From Coffea arabica (Eukaryota; Streptophyta; Magnoliopsida; Gentianales; Rubiaceae), in contig NC_092323.1 in assembly GCF_036785885.1 (NCBI RefSeq), forward strand, positions 3,760,501 to 3,824,500: a DNA stretch of 64,000 nucleotides, written 5' to 3'. Position 1 is the stretch's first letter. Each line of letters begins with the position of its first letter. Below are positions 29,747 through 40,764 of the stretch, piece by piece. The notes under the pieces were generated by a model. That model saw only the letters and a program-made list of their open reading frames with translations. It had not been told where the DNA came from and searched no databases. The translations under genes and the position numbers were made by a program.

Positions 29747-31761
29747 TCACTCATCATCATAGTCTTTGCGGTGGTGGTGCTGGTGGTGATGCTTGTTGCG
29801 ATGTTTCTTTTCCTCATCATCATCAGAGCCCTCGCCGCCCTGCCAATGTAAAAGCATGACATTGTAAATCAAACCAATCGTAACAAGTACATAAAAAAAA
29901 AATATATATATATATATATATATCATTATACATAATTCCCCCCCAACTCTTCTTGAGTATAAAATATACTTAAAAAGAACATCATCAGTGTAATGGTGAC
30001 AATAACATCTGCAGCATGATCTACATGCTGATTCCCCTGCAACGGACTAGTTACGGCAAAACAAAACAGAGACATCATTGAGCTACTGTCCTTTGATCTC
30101 AAAATAATTCAATCATCTTCTAAGTTTTCTCTGTTGTTATACGCTTTATCCTTTCATCCCTCCGTTCTCATGTTTTTTATGTGAATGCATGGATATGCGT
30201 AAGTGCAAAAAATCACTCTTATTTCACGGTGATGCTTAAACAACGCATGACAGATTTATACAAACGTCAAATGCATCTCAGTGCTCAATCAATACGGAAA
30301 TTCACATGAAACAAGGACACTGGTTTACACAAATTCCCAATCTTAAACACTAGTAAACCACGCAGGATAAGAAACAGAACCACTCCAATGCCCCTATTCA
30401 ATCATAAATTAGTTCTGCCGCCAATAAACCACAAAAAAACAGGGATAAATATGTTACCCCCGACTGCCTTTAACTGCAGTAGTTTCTTGCCATGCACAAA
30501 AGCTGTAATCTATAAGGCAGTGCGTACTAAAATGAAGAGAGTACCCAAAACAAAATTCCAAAGCACTAGCCAAGTGAAGTAGGAGTATGTATGACAGCCA
30601 TAATTTGAGAACAAATTTCTAAAGGGAGACACAATAAATCCGAATGGCAGAATAATGGGCAAAGAAAACTGCGGGAAAACAAAGGCAAGAAAAAAGAAGA
30701 AAAACTAGAGCAAAAGTTGGGAATGGCTTTACATATTTCTTGCGGCCATAGCCTTCGTCGTCATCATCACGGCTCCCATAGCTGGGCTTCCTGTACTCCT
30801 CTTCCTCAGACCTTCCATAGCTGGGCTTCCTGTATTCCTCTTCCTCAGACCTTCCATAGCTGGGCCTCTCATAGCTTGATCCTCCATACCTACCCTCACT
30901 CTCCTGACTCTCGTAACTCGGCCTCTCAGGTTTCCTTCCATACCCACCACTCTCCTCCTCGCCATAGCTCGTCTTCCTCGCATACCCGGATCCATACTCC
31001 GACGTGGGCTCCTCATACCAGCTCTTCCGGCCGTATCCAGATCCATATTCGGAAGTTGGCTTCTCATAACCACCGGATCCTAATCCGGAAGTTGGTCTCT
31101 CGTAACCACCGGATCCATATTCGGAAGTTGGCCTCTGGTATCCACCGGATCCATATTCGGAACTTGGTCTCTGGTATCCACCAGATCCATATTCCGAGCT
31201 AGGCCTCTCATACTCCGGTTTCCGGCCGTACCCGGATCCGTACTCCGAGGTAGGCCTCTCGTATTCGGAGCCGGGCCTCTGGTACCCAGATCCATATTCA
31301 GAACTAGGTGGCTTCGTGCGACCGTATCCCTCGGATCCGAAACCGCCGCCTCCGTACTCGCTCTCTCCACCATAGCCACCGGCTCCGGGACGGTTCACGC
31401 CAGGCTGGAAGGCGTAGTTGGGCTGAGGGTTGTCATGCCCATAGCCCCCAACATCCCCAGATGGGGCCCCGTAGGAAGGTGGAGGGGGACCAGGGCGGGG
31501 CTTGGGGCGAACATAACTTTTGTACTCATTTTCGAGGGCCTGGTCACCGTAGGCGGAGGGCTCAGCATAGGAGGAGTACTGGGGGCGGTCGTAATCGAAG
31601 GATTCGGAGGTTGATGAGGAGCTGCGGTAGCAGGTTTCCTCGGAGGGAGGAAGTGGGCGGCCGTAAGTCAGAGAAATGTCGTATCCACCACTGTATGGGG
31701 TGGGATCGTACTCATCAAAGTCCTCGACGTCATCGCTGTGATCTTTTCGGAAGTAAGACAT
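29747..31761 (-). CDS. PLDRP1/At5g39570-like disordered repeat protein (2 exons, 373 aa)
   Basis: Exons: 31761-30733 (343 codons) and 29839-29747 (30 codons plus stop), separated by an 893-bp GT-AG intron. The N-terminus (FDEYDPTPYSGGYDISLTYG, then RPLPPSEETCY and YSSYAEPSAYGDQALENEY) matches what I recall of Arabidopsis At5g39570. That protein was described as a phospholipase D alpha-1 regulated, phosphatidic-acid-binding, MAP-kinase-phosphorylated protein. From about residue 85 on, the protein is low complexity: roughly ten repeats of the type RPTSEYGSGGY, then SEEEEYRKPSYGR repeats, then an acidic DDDDE patch. The last exon encodes a His-rich tail (KHRNKHHHQHHHRKD). No folded domain or membrane segment is visible, so it is most likely intrinsically disordered. 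Function here is by similarity only. Confidence 0.85.
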
Positions 31762-31964
31762 GGTTTGTTGATTGGTCCTGCTGCTCTTTTGCTGAAGAAG
31801 AATGCAAACTGGTGATTTTGATCTTGATTATCCGGTGATCAACCTTCCTCTCTTCCCTTCCTCCAATATATACTACATGTGAAGGGTAGAAGACGGAGGA
31901 GAGATTCTCGTCTTGTACGGTGTCGTTTTAGATGGGCTAAAATGCCTAAAATTACTTCGATAGC

Positions 31965-31972
31965 GCCACGTG
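31965..31972 (-). promoter_or_regulatory. ABRE / G-box upstream of the PLDRP1-like gene
   Basis: CACGTG at 31967-31972 extends on the gene's strand to ACGTGGC, the ABA-response element core. It lies about 205 bp upstream of the start codon. A working ABRE usually needs a second ABRE or a coupling element, which I did not identify, so ABA response is an inference. Confidence 0.5.
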
Positions 31973-32595
31973 CCTGCTGATTTACTATGATTTTACGTAT
32001 ATGGACCCTTAATGACCAATTTACCCATGTCGACAACAAGATTCCATTCCTGCCCTCCTCTCAACCTGACAACATTTCTCCATTCTCGATTGATTTTTCC
32101 CCTGCTTTTTTGTCTCAGCCGTTGATATGCTGCCCGTACTATTCCCAGTTCCCCGTATGCATGCCAAGTAGCAGAGTCGGTCCACCAGTATCTACTTCCA
32201 CCATTATCGACCTGTAGCACATATTTTGCTGGCTAAAACAAGAGACAAGAAAACTTGTACGAGCATCAAATATATTAAATTAAAAAATAAAAGAATTATA
32301 ATCTCTGGAAATTCTAAAATCTGAAAAAGCTAATTCTGATATTTCTTTTTAAAAAGGCTTGTTATTTCCTACAATTTGAGTGTAGATAACAAATAATTTG
32401 GTTGATGATTGAGTACTTGAACCTTCCATCGTCACTCGAACCTTCACTTTCAATCTTCAAGCCTTTGACGTGTGCGGAAGAATTTGTTCAACTTGATTTG
32501 GACTTGAACAGAATGATTTGTTTGACTTTATTTGTTTTTTCTTTTTTGGACCAATCGGTAATTTCTACACTAACCTATTTAAGGGATGAAACAGG
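31973..32595. other. Intergenic, upstream of PLDRP1-like gene
   Basis: Spacer with a CT-rich stretch at about 32050-32150 and AT-rich DNA after 32220. No gene or clear repeat is seen. Confidence 0.4.
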
Positions 32596-33311
32596 CTCTG
32601 TTTGGATTCCTTAATTTTTTAAAAATAATTTTTTCATATACAATGTTACAATAATATACAAGCAAAAATAACTTCAAAAACACCATATTCATATAATATA
32701 TCAAAAATAACTTCAAATATATAAAAAAAATTACATCACTATCCATCACTCTCTACCATCAGGGCTACCACCCCCACACCCATGACCCTCTCTCCTCTCT
32801 CGTTCTCTCTATCTCTCTCCGCCTAGCCTTACTCTCCTTTCTTCTTTGCCTTTCTCCGTCCCCCAATTTCCTTCCCCTCTACTGACCGCAACCTTCCTAG
32901 TCATGATCAAATCTGATCGCAATCAAAAGCCACGACTAAAACGATCGTGGTTAGAGTGATGGCTAAAGTTGCAGCCACCACCCGCGAGCAGGAGAGGGGT
33001 TTGGGGTTGGGGGGAAGGAGGGGAAGGGGAAGAAGGGAGATAGGAGAGGAAAGAAGGGGGAGGAGAAGTAGGAGGGGGAGGAAATAGAGGGGAAGAGGAG
33101 AGGAATAGAAAGGAAAGAGGGGAGAAAAAAGGAAGGGGTGGTCGTGAATCGTGCAAAATTTTAAAAAAATTATAAATTATAAAATATTCAAAATATATTT
33201 TAAAAATACCTCAAAAAAATCCAAAAAACATTTAGAGTAAAAGTTTTTCATATACACAGTTACAGTAAAGTCTTTGAAAAATACCTCAAAAAACATCTAA
33301 TCCAAACAGAG
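32596..33311. mobile_element. Hairpin-like non-autonomous element, second copy of layout
   Basis: The inverted ends CTCTGTTTGGATT (32596) and AATCCAAACAGAG (ending 33311) are perfect over 13 bp. Next come inner arms with TTTTTCATATACA and its relatives, then a CT-rich arm (about 32790-32890) and a GA-rich arm (about 32990-33135) that can pair. Between the arms lie words such as GATCGCAATC and CGACTAAAACGATCGTGG. The layout matches 10089-10793. Confidence 0.62.
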
Positions 33312-33382
33312 TCGCAATTATCTTAGAGGGGAAGGGTCCTAAGATATCTGACTTATGACCCATTTCACTTTACCACCTAATC

Positions 33383-36125
33383 TAGGGGTGCGTATCGAAA
33401 TCGAAATCAGTAATTTGAATTATTGAATTCAAAATTTTGACATCAGAAAATCTGACCGAATTCAATTTTGAATTCACCAATTTTAAATTCAAATTCGTAC
33501 CGAATTCAATTCAAAATTCGGTAAATTCCGATTTCACCAAATTTTGATAATCCTTTTTTTTCTTTTTGGAGTTTTGTTTTGTATTTCTAATTTTTTATTA
33601 TAATTATATAAAAATTTTGCTAAACTAAATGCTAATTTTTGTATAATATATGTTTATAATTATAACGCAATATACAACTAACTTAATAAGGCTTATTATT
33701 GTATTGTTAAGCAATATAATTATTAGTTAGATGTATTATTATATAATATAATTTTATATTACATATATTAATATATATTCTTATACTATATAAGATTGAG
33801 TTTTGATCAAAAAATAATTTGAATTTCAAACGCATAGATGAGGGCTTTCTGGGAATGTGAAATGTTGTGTATTAATTTAAAAGTTTTAGGTACAACTTAA
33901 CGAGGCATGTATTTGGGTATGTTTATTGCAATGATCCCATTTTAATACATTTAAAGTTGTCATTGCTGAGCCATCTGAGTATTGATGGAATGTGTAATGA
34001 GCGTGCAATCGTTTTTGCATTTTGTACAACCCATATATGTTCGTGTATTGGTATAATTACAAGAATATCCCTTAACTACCAATAATTTCTCATTTTAATA
34101 CATTTAAGGTTGTCATTGATGAGCCATGTGGGTATTGATGGAATGTGTAATTAGTGTGCAACTGTTTTTGCATTTTATACAACCCATATATGCTTGTGTG
34201 TTTGTGTAATTATCGGAATATCCATTAACTACCAATTATTCCCCTTTTCAGCCGCAGGTAACCTTTGAGGTGTTGCTTTGTCTGAAACATTTCAATGGTT
34301 GCCGAACGAACTGTTATGAATGTTAATGGTTTGGTTGGCATCCATTTTTCTATCATTTATAATCTACATTTATGAGCCACAAACGCTGGTCAATTTATCC
34401 CCTTTCAGTTTCAGGGATTAAGTTTTTCCTTTTTGCCTTTGTCTACAACGATCTGACTCATCGTTTTCTCTTCCATCCGAGTTCAACTCTGAAATTACCT
34501 ATTATTTCGTAACTAATTACACCCCAATTCAATTGCGGAACCGTTGGTATGTTAATGCCCAGACGGTTGATTATCAGTTTCTCCCTATTCGCATTCTGCA
34601 ATTGGAATAATTCTTCATGGCTTCATACTAATCAGTTCAAAATGTTCTTCAGTCGCAGCTACTCCTGGTGGTTCAGTTTGAGATTAGATTTCACCCTCCT
34701 CCTCAATTTTTCAGTTTCTCCCTTAATTTTATCGGTGTGTTCTTAGTACCTGTAATTAGCGACTTTTATCGCGTTGCTAGTTGCAAGATAGTATTTTTTT
34801 CATTGATTCGGTTATCCTCTGTAATTTGACTGGGTTGGTTATAATCTTATAGGTTTGGAGCAACAGCAAGAAAGAGCTCTCGGTGGGGATTCTGAAATAA
34901 GGTTAGCTTTCTGTGTTGCTCTGCCTTTCTGTATTATCACCGACCTTCAATTTGACACCATTTTATTGTAACGCTGTGTGAATTGATTGATTTTATTATT
35001 TATTGTTGATTTGGGTGTGAAGTGTTCACTTCATTTACTGCTAAATGTGTTCCTTATTTTATATTGTATGAGAACAAATTTTTATGCTGTATTCCATGCC
35101 CGAAATTGCTATAAAGTTAATGACAACTTAATCTATAATGAGAAGAAGTAATATGGGACTTGCATTCACTAATTTGTCAAATGCAAGTTTGTCAAAAGTA
35201 CCGGTTAAACATGGGACCACATCAAAATGTATTAGCAGTGCTACAAGCGTACACAATAACGGAGCACTTGAGAGATCTCCAGGAACTCAACTCCTGAAGA
35301 GCTCGCTGTCATATCAAAGTACACAACCAATATGCAACCACATCAATATCCCGAAATTTTGGCAGTGCAATAAGCGTAGCTGAAGTAGCAAAAAAACCAG
35401 ACTTTATCTCTCAAGAAACGGCAATAGATGTCGCAATGACAAAAATGGAGACAAGAAAAAGAGTCGGCCCAACTAATTTGGACACCTCATCTTTTACAAA
35501 GTCCAGTGAAGGAACCAGTGGTGCAACACCTACACAACAAAATGACGGAACCACCAAGAAACAACACAACTGAGTACTTAAGGGCTGCCTATTAAAGTAT
35601 CTAAATTAGTTTACTACTATTACTATCACTAAATAAGGGACTGTATGGTGTCAGTATTATAGCTATTACTCTCTTTGTTTTCAACAATCTTTGCTTTATG
35701 GACTATTACTACTATTCTCGTTCGACTACTTTATGGACTATTTTTTTTTTGCAATAGTAATTGCTTCTCATTATTTGATGGCTATTTCTTCTCATAATGT
35801 ACTATTGTTTGTTCAACAAAAAAATCTTTTTCTCCACAAGCGCCAATCATCCGCGCGATGCGCGAGCACTCCCCCTAGTATATATATATGAATTTGAAAT
35901 CAAAATCGATATTCGATTTCCGATTTCACACCGATTTGAATTGTGAAGTCTAAATCAGAATTTCCGATTTGAAAAATCCCATTACCGAATTCGAACCAAA
36001 TTCGTATACTTCAAAATCGAAAAACTCGAATTCCATTCTGATTTTCGATTTACCGATTTCAAAAATTTTGAATTCAATTCGAATTCAGTCAGTAAATCGA
36101 AAATTTTTAATTTTACATACTCCTA
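33383..36125. mobile_element. hAT-type element, interrupted by a Helitron
   Basis: The left end TAGGGGTGCGTATCGAAATCG and the other strand of the right end TAGGAGTATGTAAAATT are flanked by ACCTAATC (33375-33382) and ACCAAATC (36126-36133), an 8-bp duplication with one difference. Both subterminal regions are packed with GAATTCAAATTCG-type words in opposite orientation (33400-33560 and 35890-36110). The middle is occupied by the Helitron-like segment at about 33779-35878. No transposase reading frame is seen. Confidence 0.72.
33779..35878 (+). mobile_element. Helitron-like element, non-autonomous, about 2.1 kb
   Basis: The right end shows the Helitron signature: a GC-rich palindrome CCGCGCGATGCGCG (35850-35863), a short spacer, then CTAG at 35875-35878 followed by T. 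A plausible left end is TCTTATACTATATAAG at 33779, matching the TC-plus-CTATA start of plant Helitrons, but the base before it is T rather than the expected A, so that boundary is tentative. An internal 145-bp motif recurs (TTAATACATTTAA with GTTGTCATT and GAGCCAT, at about 33940 and 34095). No Rep/helicase frame is seen; short frames such as 35138-35383 are not recognisable proteins. Confidence 0.65.
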
Positions 36126-37154
36126 ACCAAATCCAATCTTCTTTCCTTCCCCTCCCTCTTTGTTCTGCAAGACTTAATAAGGCATTACTCGATAGTTGTT
36201 GGAGACAAATCTTGAAGTGCTTCTTTCACGATCTACATTTTTTGCCAAAATACTATACATCAATTTTGCAATTTGTGAAGATCAAACGAATTCATAATAT
36301 ACTCGAGGGCCATCAGTATAATTTACATAAACTGGGAATAAATCATGTTCATTGCCACTTCGGAGCTAATCAATTCCCTTCTTTAGATAGACTTAGCAAT
36401 TGCCAAAATGCTAATTCTTCTAAACACGATACCTCACATGCATAATCAGAAGTTTAGCTGAAGATGTTATCAAAATATTCCACATGGCTAAATAGAATAT
36501 TATTTCAATTATTACTGTAAAATTTTTTGTAATGTAATATATGTGTACGTGAGTTAAAAAAATAATTTTAAAAAACAAAAAAAATGAGTGATGAATGTAT
36601 TTGTCATGCAAGTACAAATATTACTTGAGATAATTATGTTTTGGGTAAAAAACAAAAAAGTCCCCTATATTAAACCTAATACACAGAAAAACTCCCCATG
36701 ATTTCAAAATATACAATACAACTCCTCATACTTTGAATTAAATTGTAAAGGTGATGAAATCTGTTAAACTTAATGAAAATGGATGAAATGACCAAAATTC
36801 TCTGATATAATAAACAAATGGTAAAATACAAGAAACCCCCTTGTGGTTTCGCGAAAAGATATCTTACCCTCTATTGTTTAGAAACCTCCACATAAACACC
36901 CTAAACTTCATAACTAAAGTGGAAATTAACCTGTAACCGGGTGTGTGACCTAGTGACGATGGGTATGAGAGATCCCTTTGAAAAGGAAAAAGGGAAGAAG
37001 AGAGTATTGCAGAAGATAGCTTTGAAAGGAATACTCTCTTCTGCAGAAAATGCAATACTCTGAAAAATCTAATAGGACAAAATTCCAAATAGCAGTCAGA
37101 TGTAAAGCTATTTTCTGGAGGGTAAAAGAAAGAAGGTATCTAACACGAAATGGC

Positions 37155-37364
37155 TCACTCTTCTTCTTCTTCATCACCATCACCATCAGCAGCTTTCTTA
37201 GCAGCTGCCTTCTGGTTCTTACGTTTGACTCTTCCAGCACGCCCGCCACCAAATGGACTAGTGATTGAAAAGTCAATGTGCTTCCGGGAATCAACTCTCA
37301 CCATAAATGAAGGAACATTAACTACCTGCCTTCCAACCTTGATGTGCCTCTGTCTATTCTCCTC
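37155..37364 (-). pseudogene. RPS9 fragment: Captured 3' exon of 40S ribosomal protein S9 (uS4)
   Basis: Read on the minus strand after a TTTAG acceptor, this piece translates without interruption to 69 residues and a TGA stop. It contains [20 protein letters not shown], then [20 protein letters not shown], then [18 protein letters not shown] and an acidic end. This is the well-known C-terminus of eukaryotic S9 (about the last third of a protein of roughly 197 residues). The open frame suggests a recent capture. As part of the element it has no intact gene around it, so it is a fragment rather than a working gene. Confidence 0.92.
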
Positions 37365-37744
37365 CTAAATAACACAAATTTTTTTTTGATCTTCTCTTTT
37401 ATGATTCAAGAATCATGACTGCGTTCTTTCCACGGTGAAGCCGCGTTCCAACCGCGTCCTACCTGCCTTCAGTTTTGCACTCAGGATTTCGGAGAGGGAC
37501 TCCGCAGGCGGAGCTGTTAAGCTTAAGGTCCCCTTTTTTTTTTGGTCACATTTCTACAACTGGTTTCGAAATTGTGAAATGCCAAATTGCAGAATGCAAG
37601 GCTGACGAAGCAAGTACAAATACTGCTTCAGACCAAATCCCTTGTAAGAGATTAAAGAAAGGAATATTGTGAGATACATGTCGTACATGTGTTTGGAGGG
37701 ATTCTATGCAGTAGTATATAGTGCAAAACTGCGTTCCAGCCACG

Positions 37745-37861
37745 TTCTGAGTCCATATTCTCCAACAAGCCTCAACTCAGCATCCAAACGCTCCTTCTCA
37801 TATGGACGCCGAGACTTTTGAACGTCTTCCCATAGTTGTGATAGAAACTGACGTGAACCAT
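37745..37861 (-). pseudogene. RPS9 fragment: Captured 5' exon of 40S ribosomal protein S9 with leader
   Basis: From the ATG at 37861 the minus strand reads MVHVSFYHNYGKTFK, the start of S9. One base is then missing, and the next frame continues with RRPYEKERLDAELRLVGEYG before homology ends at about 37745. A leader-like sequence (CCTAGTAGCAGCC just before the ATG) was captured too. Between this piece and the 3' piece the central part of S9 (roughly residues 40-130) is absent; in its place is DNA containing repeated CTGCGTTCCA/CCGCGTTCCA words (37400-37480 and 37730-37745). Confidence 0.9.
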
Positions 37862-38512
37862 GGCTGCTACTAGGCCAGGGGATTGCTCGCCGTCGTCAGT
37901 GGCGGTGGAAATGAAACGGAGGAAGACACAGCCAGAGTGTCATTATTTCTTAAAGTAATTTTCAGAATATTGTTTTCTTGACAAAATGAGGTAAAAAATC
38001 GTATAGTGGTTGAAAGTTGATGTCTACAATATAAAGTTAGACGAGGGTATTCGACTTGCTACTGGTAACTCAGCCGGTTCAGAAAGTAATTTTCACTTTA
38101 GTTATGAAGTTTAGGGTGTTTATGTGTAGATTTCTAAACGATAGGGGAGTAATGTGTCTTTTCGCGAAACCATAAGGGGATTCCGTGTATTTTACCCTTA
38201 AATAAAAGACAGTTCAAAAAAATCATTTATTTTATTCTCTAAATAGAGAGAATTGAGGGTTAAGAGGTAGAATAGGTATATTTGATAAAAATTAGGTATA
38301 AATTTTTTTTTTTAAGTTTCAATAAGTCATTTCCGTTAAATTTAACGGATTTCGTCACTTTTATAATTTAGTTCAAAGTATGAGATGTCGTATTGTATAT
38401 TTTGAAACTATAGGAAACTTTTCTGTGTATTAGACTTACCACAGGGCTTTTTTATTTTTTAGCCTTACGTTTTCAACCGCACTCATTGATGTTAGTGCAC
38501 TTCACCTAAGTG

Positions 38513-39280
38513 TAGGGATGGTAATGGGGACGGGTGCTCGCGGGGGGTTCTCGGGGCGGGGACGGGGGGGAATTTTTTTTCCCCTTTTAGAAACGGGGCG
38601 GGGGTATACTCCCCCGCCCCGCCCCGCCACCCGCAAAAAAAAAGTATATATATATAAATAAATATATATAATATGTAATTTAATTAGTTATAAACTTATG
38701 ATAATGATATTATTAGTTAGATGTATTATATAATGTATATTAATGTATGTAATATAATAGATATTATCAATTATATGAATAATTAGACATGTCTACTAAT
38801 AGAATTTATTAATTAGTTATACTAAATTTACTAATACATTTATACTAAATTTCTAATTACACTTAATAGAATAACATTTTTTTCTCAAAAAAAAGCACAA
38901 ACACAATAATGAATTAGTGATTGTATTTGCACCAAAAGTGAAAACTTGACTATTTTAGTTGTATTTATTTCATCATGTTGGATTGTATTCAAATAACTTT
39001 TGTTTGATTGTTTTTATGAGTTTCAATTGTAAAATTACAGTGAATAATAACTTGATGATGTGTTGATATTTTAGTACTTGATTATTTATTAAAATTTAAC
39101 TATGATAAAATTTTATTAACCCCACGGGAATAATTTTATTAACCCCACGGGAACACCGCAGGAAAAGCGGGACAGGGCGGGGAGAGTGGGAGGCGGGGGA
39201 CGGGACGGGGTCGGGGGAATTAATAGGCAACGGAGCGGGGGTGGGTGGGGGAGTGGTCCCCCGCCCCGTGGCCATCCCTA
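38513..39280. mobile_element. hAT-type element with G-rich ends, perfect 8-bp duplication
   Basis: Identical direct repeats CCTAAGTG at 38505-38512 and 39281-39288 flank TAGGGATGG..CCATCCCTA ends. The first 130 bp and the last 130 bp are G/C-runs such as GGGGCGGGGACGGGGGGG on the left and GGGGGCGGGG-like words on the right. Between them is AT-rich DNA without coding capacity. A short tandem phrase TTTTATTAACCCCACGGGAA is duplicated at about 39112-39151. Confidence 0.86.
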
Positions 39281-39435
39281 CCTAAGTGGTGTTGAACAGG
39301 TACAATCCTCTTTTTTTTTGTTTGGGACCGTGGTTTTTTTTGGGGGGGGGGGAGGGGTTATGTGGGATTTGTTTGTCTTGAAAGGCCCCATTTTAGAACA
39401 GGGAACCATCAAGCAACTGCCATGTGCGATTTCAT

Positions 39436-40297
39436 CAATGTTTTAAAAACCGGACCGTTAATCGAACCGGTGAAGTGAAAGGGTCGAGGTTCAACCGGTC
39501 GGACCGGTTCAACCTCGGTTCAATGAATTTTTTAAAAAATAATTTATATAAATATATATGTGCACAAAATAAGACATGTAATGGATAATTTAATACTTTA
39601 TATGATGAAAAGTTTACTATTTTTGAATAACTTGGATTTTTAAAAATAAGTTTTTTAAATTATACGTTAAAACAAATAAATTTCATCTCAATTTCAATTA
39701 TATCTACCAAAAAAATCTTAAATATAATCCAAAAATCACAATATTTGAAATTATACAAAATTCACGTCTATGAGAATTTAGACATTGTGAACTTAAATTT
39801 TAATTTACATTTTGGAATTTAAATTTACAATTTAAAAAAGGAAGTCTGGAGTTCGAAGAAAATCAAGAGAATTGAAAATAGAAATGCAAATTTGATAAGA
39901 AACAAAAAATGAGATAAAAGTGAGTGGTTGTGGTATTAAATAAATTGGGTTAAAGAAAAATAATTCTTTTTTAACTTTTTTAAATTTAATGGACAAAAAC
40001 AAAATTAAAATATGGAAGAAAACATCAATAAATTAAAAATAAAGAGGTTTGATTAAAAATGAGTGGCAAAAGAAAAGATGATAGAGAGAGAGTGTGTGTG
40101 TGTGTGTATTGAAGATTAAAAAGAAAGAGTCATGAAAGGATGATATTTTGTAAAAAAAATGGAACAAAAGAAATATGAGTGTTTGTTTTATATAAATAAG
40201 TTATCAAAACAAACTAATAAGATGTGATAGTGCAACGGTTACTACATTGGTCTTCTATTACAAAGGTCTTGAGTTCGAATCTTGGTAACTACATTTT

Positions 40298-40330
<33 letters not shown>

Positions 40331-40507
40331 AAAACTCAAAAACCGGAAATAACCGGTTCACATCCGGTTCAGCGGTTTGGCGGTCCGACCGGTTTTTGAC
40401 AGGTTTCTTGATAAAGTCAAACCTGGCATTGAACCGGACCGGAGCCATGGCCGGTTCGCGGTTCAACCGGTCGAACCGGCCGGTCCGGTCCGGTTTTCAA
40501 AACACTG
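39436..40507. mobile_element. hAT-like element with CCGGTT-rich ends, 1.07 kb
   Basis: The left end CAATGTTTTAAAAACCGGACC and the other strand of the right end CAGTGTTTTGAAAACCGGACC are closely matched inverted repeats. Both subterminal regions are rich in AACCGGT/ACCGGTT words. A target duplication was not found. The interior is AT-rich and holds the tRNA-derived insert at 40221-40328. The ends are related to those of 17678-18526. Confidence 0.72.
40221..40328 (+). mobile_element. tRNA-derived SINE-like insert with poly(A) tail
   Basis: TAGTGCAACGG (A box-like) and GAGTTCGAATCT (B box-like) are spaced as in a tRNA gene, followed after about 20 bp by 29 consecutive A (40300-40328). No tRNA cloverleaf can be completed. 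The flanking duplication is unclear, so SINE origin is likely but not proven. Confidence 0.5.
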
Positions 40508-40764
40508 GTACTGACTCTTACATTTCATCAAGCGCCAAACTCAGTTCAGGGCCACACAATCAGAAGACATGATGATGATTATCAAAAGAGACGAACCTAA
40601 GTATGATGCCTCCACCCTGCTCTTTTTCTTTATGCTCGCATTATGGTCCCACAGCCAGAGCCCAGCACTAATGAAATAGTAGTACCAAATCAAGCAGCGA
40701 AATGCTCCTTCCAGTGTCTCAGTAGTCTGCAAGACAGATAGAGACAAAGGAGAATGAATGAGCC

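Larger units (their letters stand above)
36819..38197. mobile_element. Pack-MULE-like element carrying RPS9 gene fragments, 1.38 kb
   Basis: Long inverted repeats of about 100 bp end the element: GGTAAAATACA at the left edge pairs with GTATTTTACC at the right. The arms share TGTGGTTTCGCGAAAAGA-like and ACATAAACACCCTAAACTTC phrases. The flanks ATAAACAAA (36810-36818) and TTAAATAAA (38198-38206) fit a 9-bp duplication with two differences. Long terminal repeats plus a 9-bp duplication point to Mutator-like mobilisation. Between the arms lie, on the minus strand, the 5' region and two coding pieces of a 40S ribosomal protein S9 gene. No transposase frame is seen. Confidence 0.8.
36643..38464. 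mobile_element. Outer MULE-type element, split by a second insertion
   Basis: The left end GGGTAAAAAACAAAAAAG and right end CTTTTTTATTTTTTAGCC are flanked by TTATGTTTT (36634-36642) and TTACGTTTT (38465-38473), a 9-bp duplication with one difference. The arms carry the words AAAACTCCCCATGATTTC and TTTAGTTCAAAGTATGAGATG, shared with the MITE in CGS intron 3, so they are one family. Its own body is only about 440 bp; the rest is the inserted Pack-MULE-like element at 36819-38197. Confidence 0.8.

Noticed and set aside
30717-31202. 161-codon open frame on the plus strand across the PLDRP1-like gene
   Set aside because: It is the antisense shadow of a low-complexity repeat exon; its His/Ser-rich translation is what the repeats give in that frame, and the minus-strand gene has a matching family start and splice structure.
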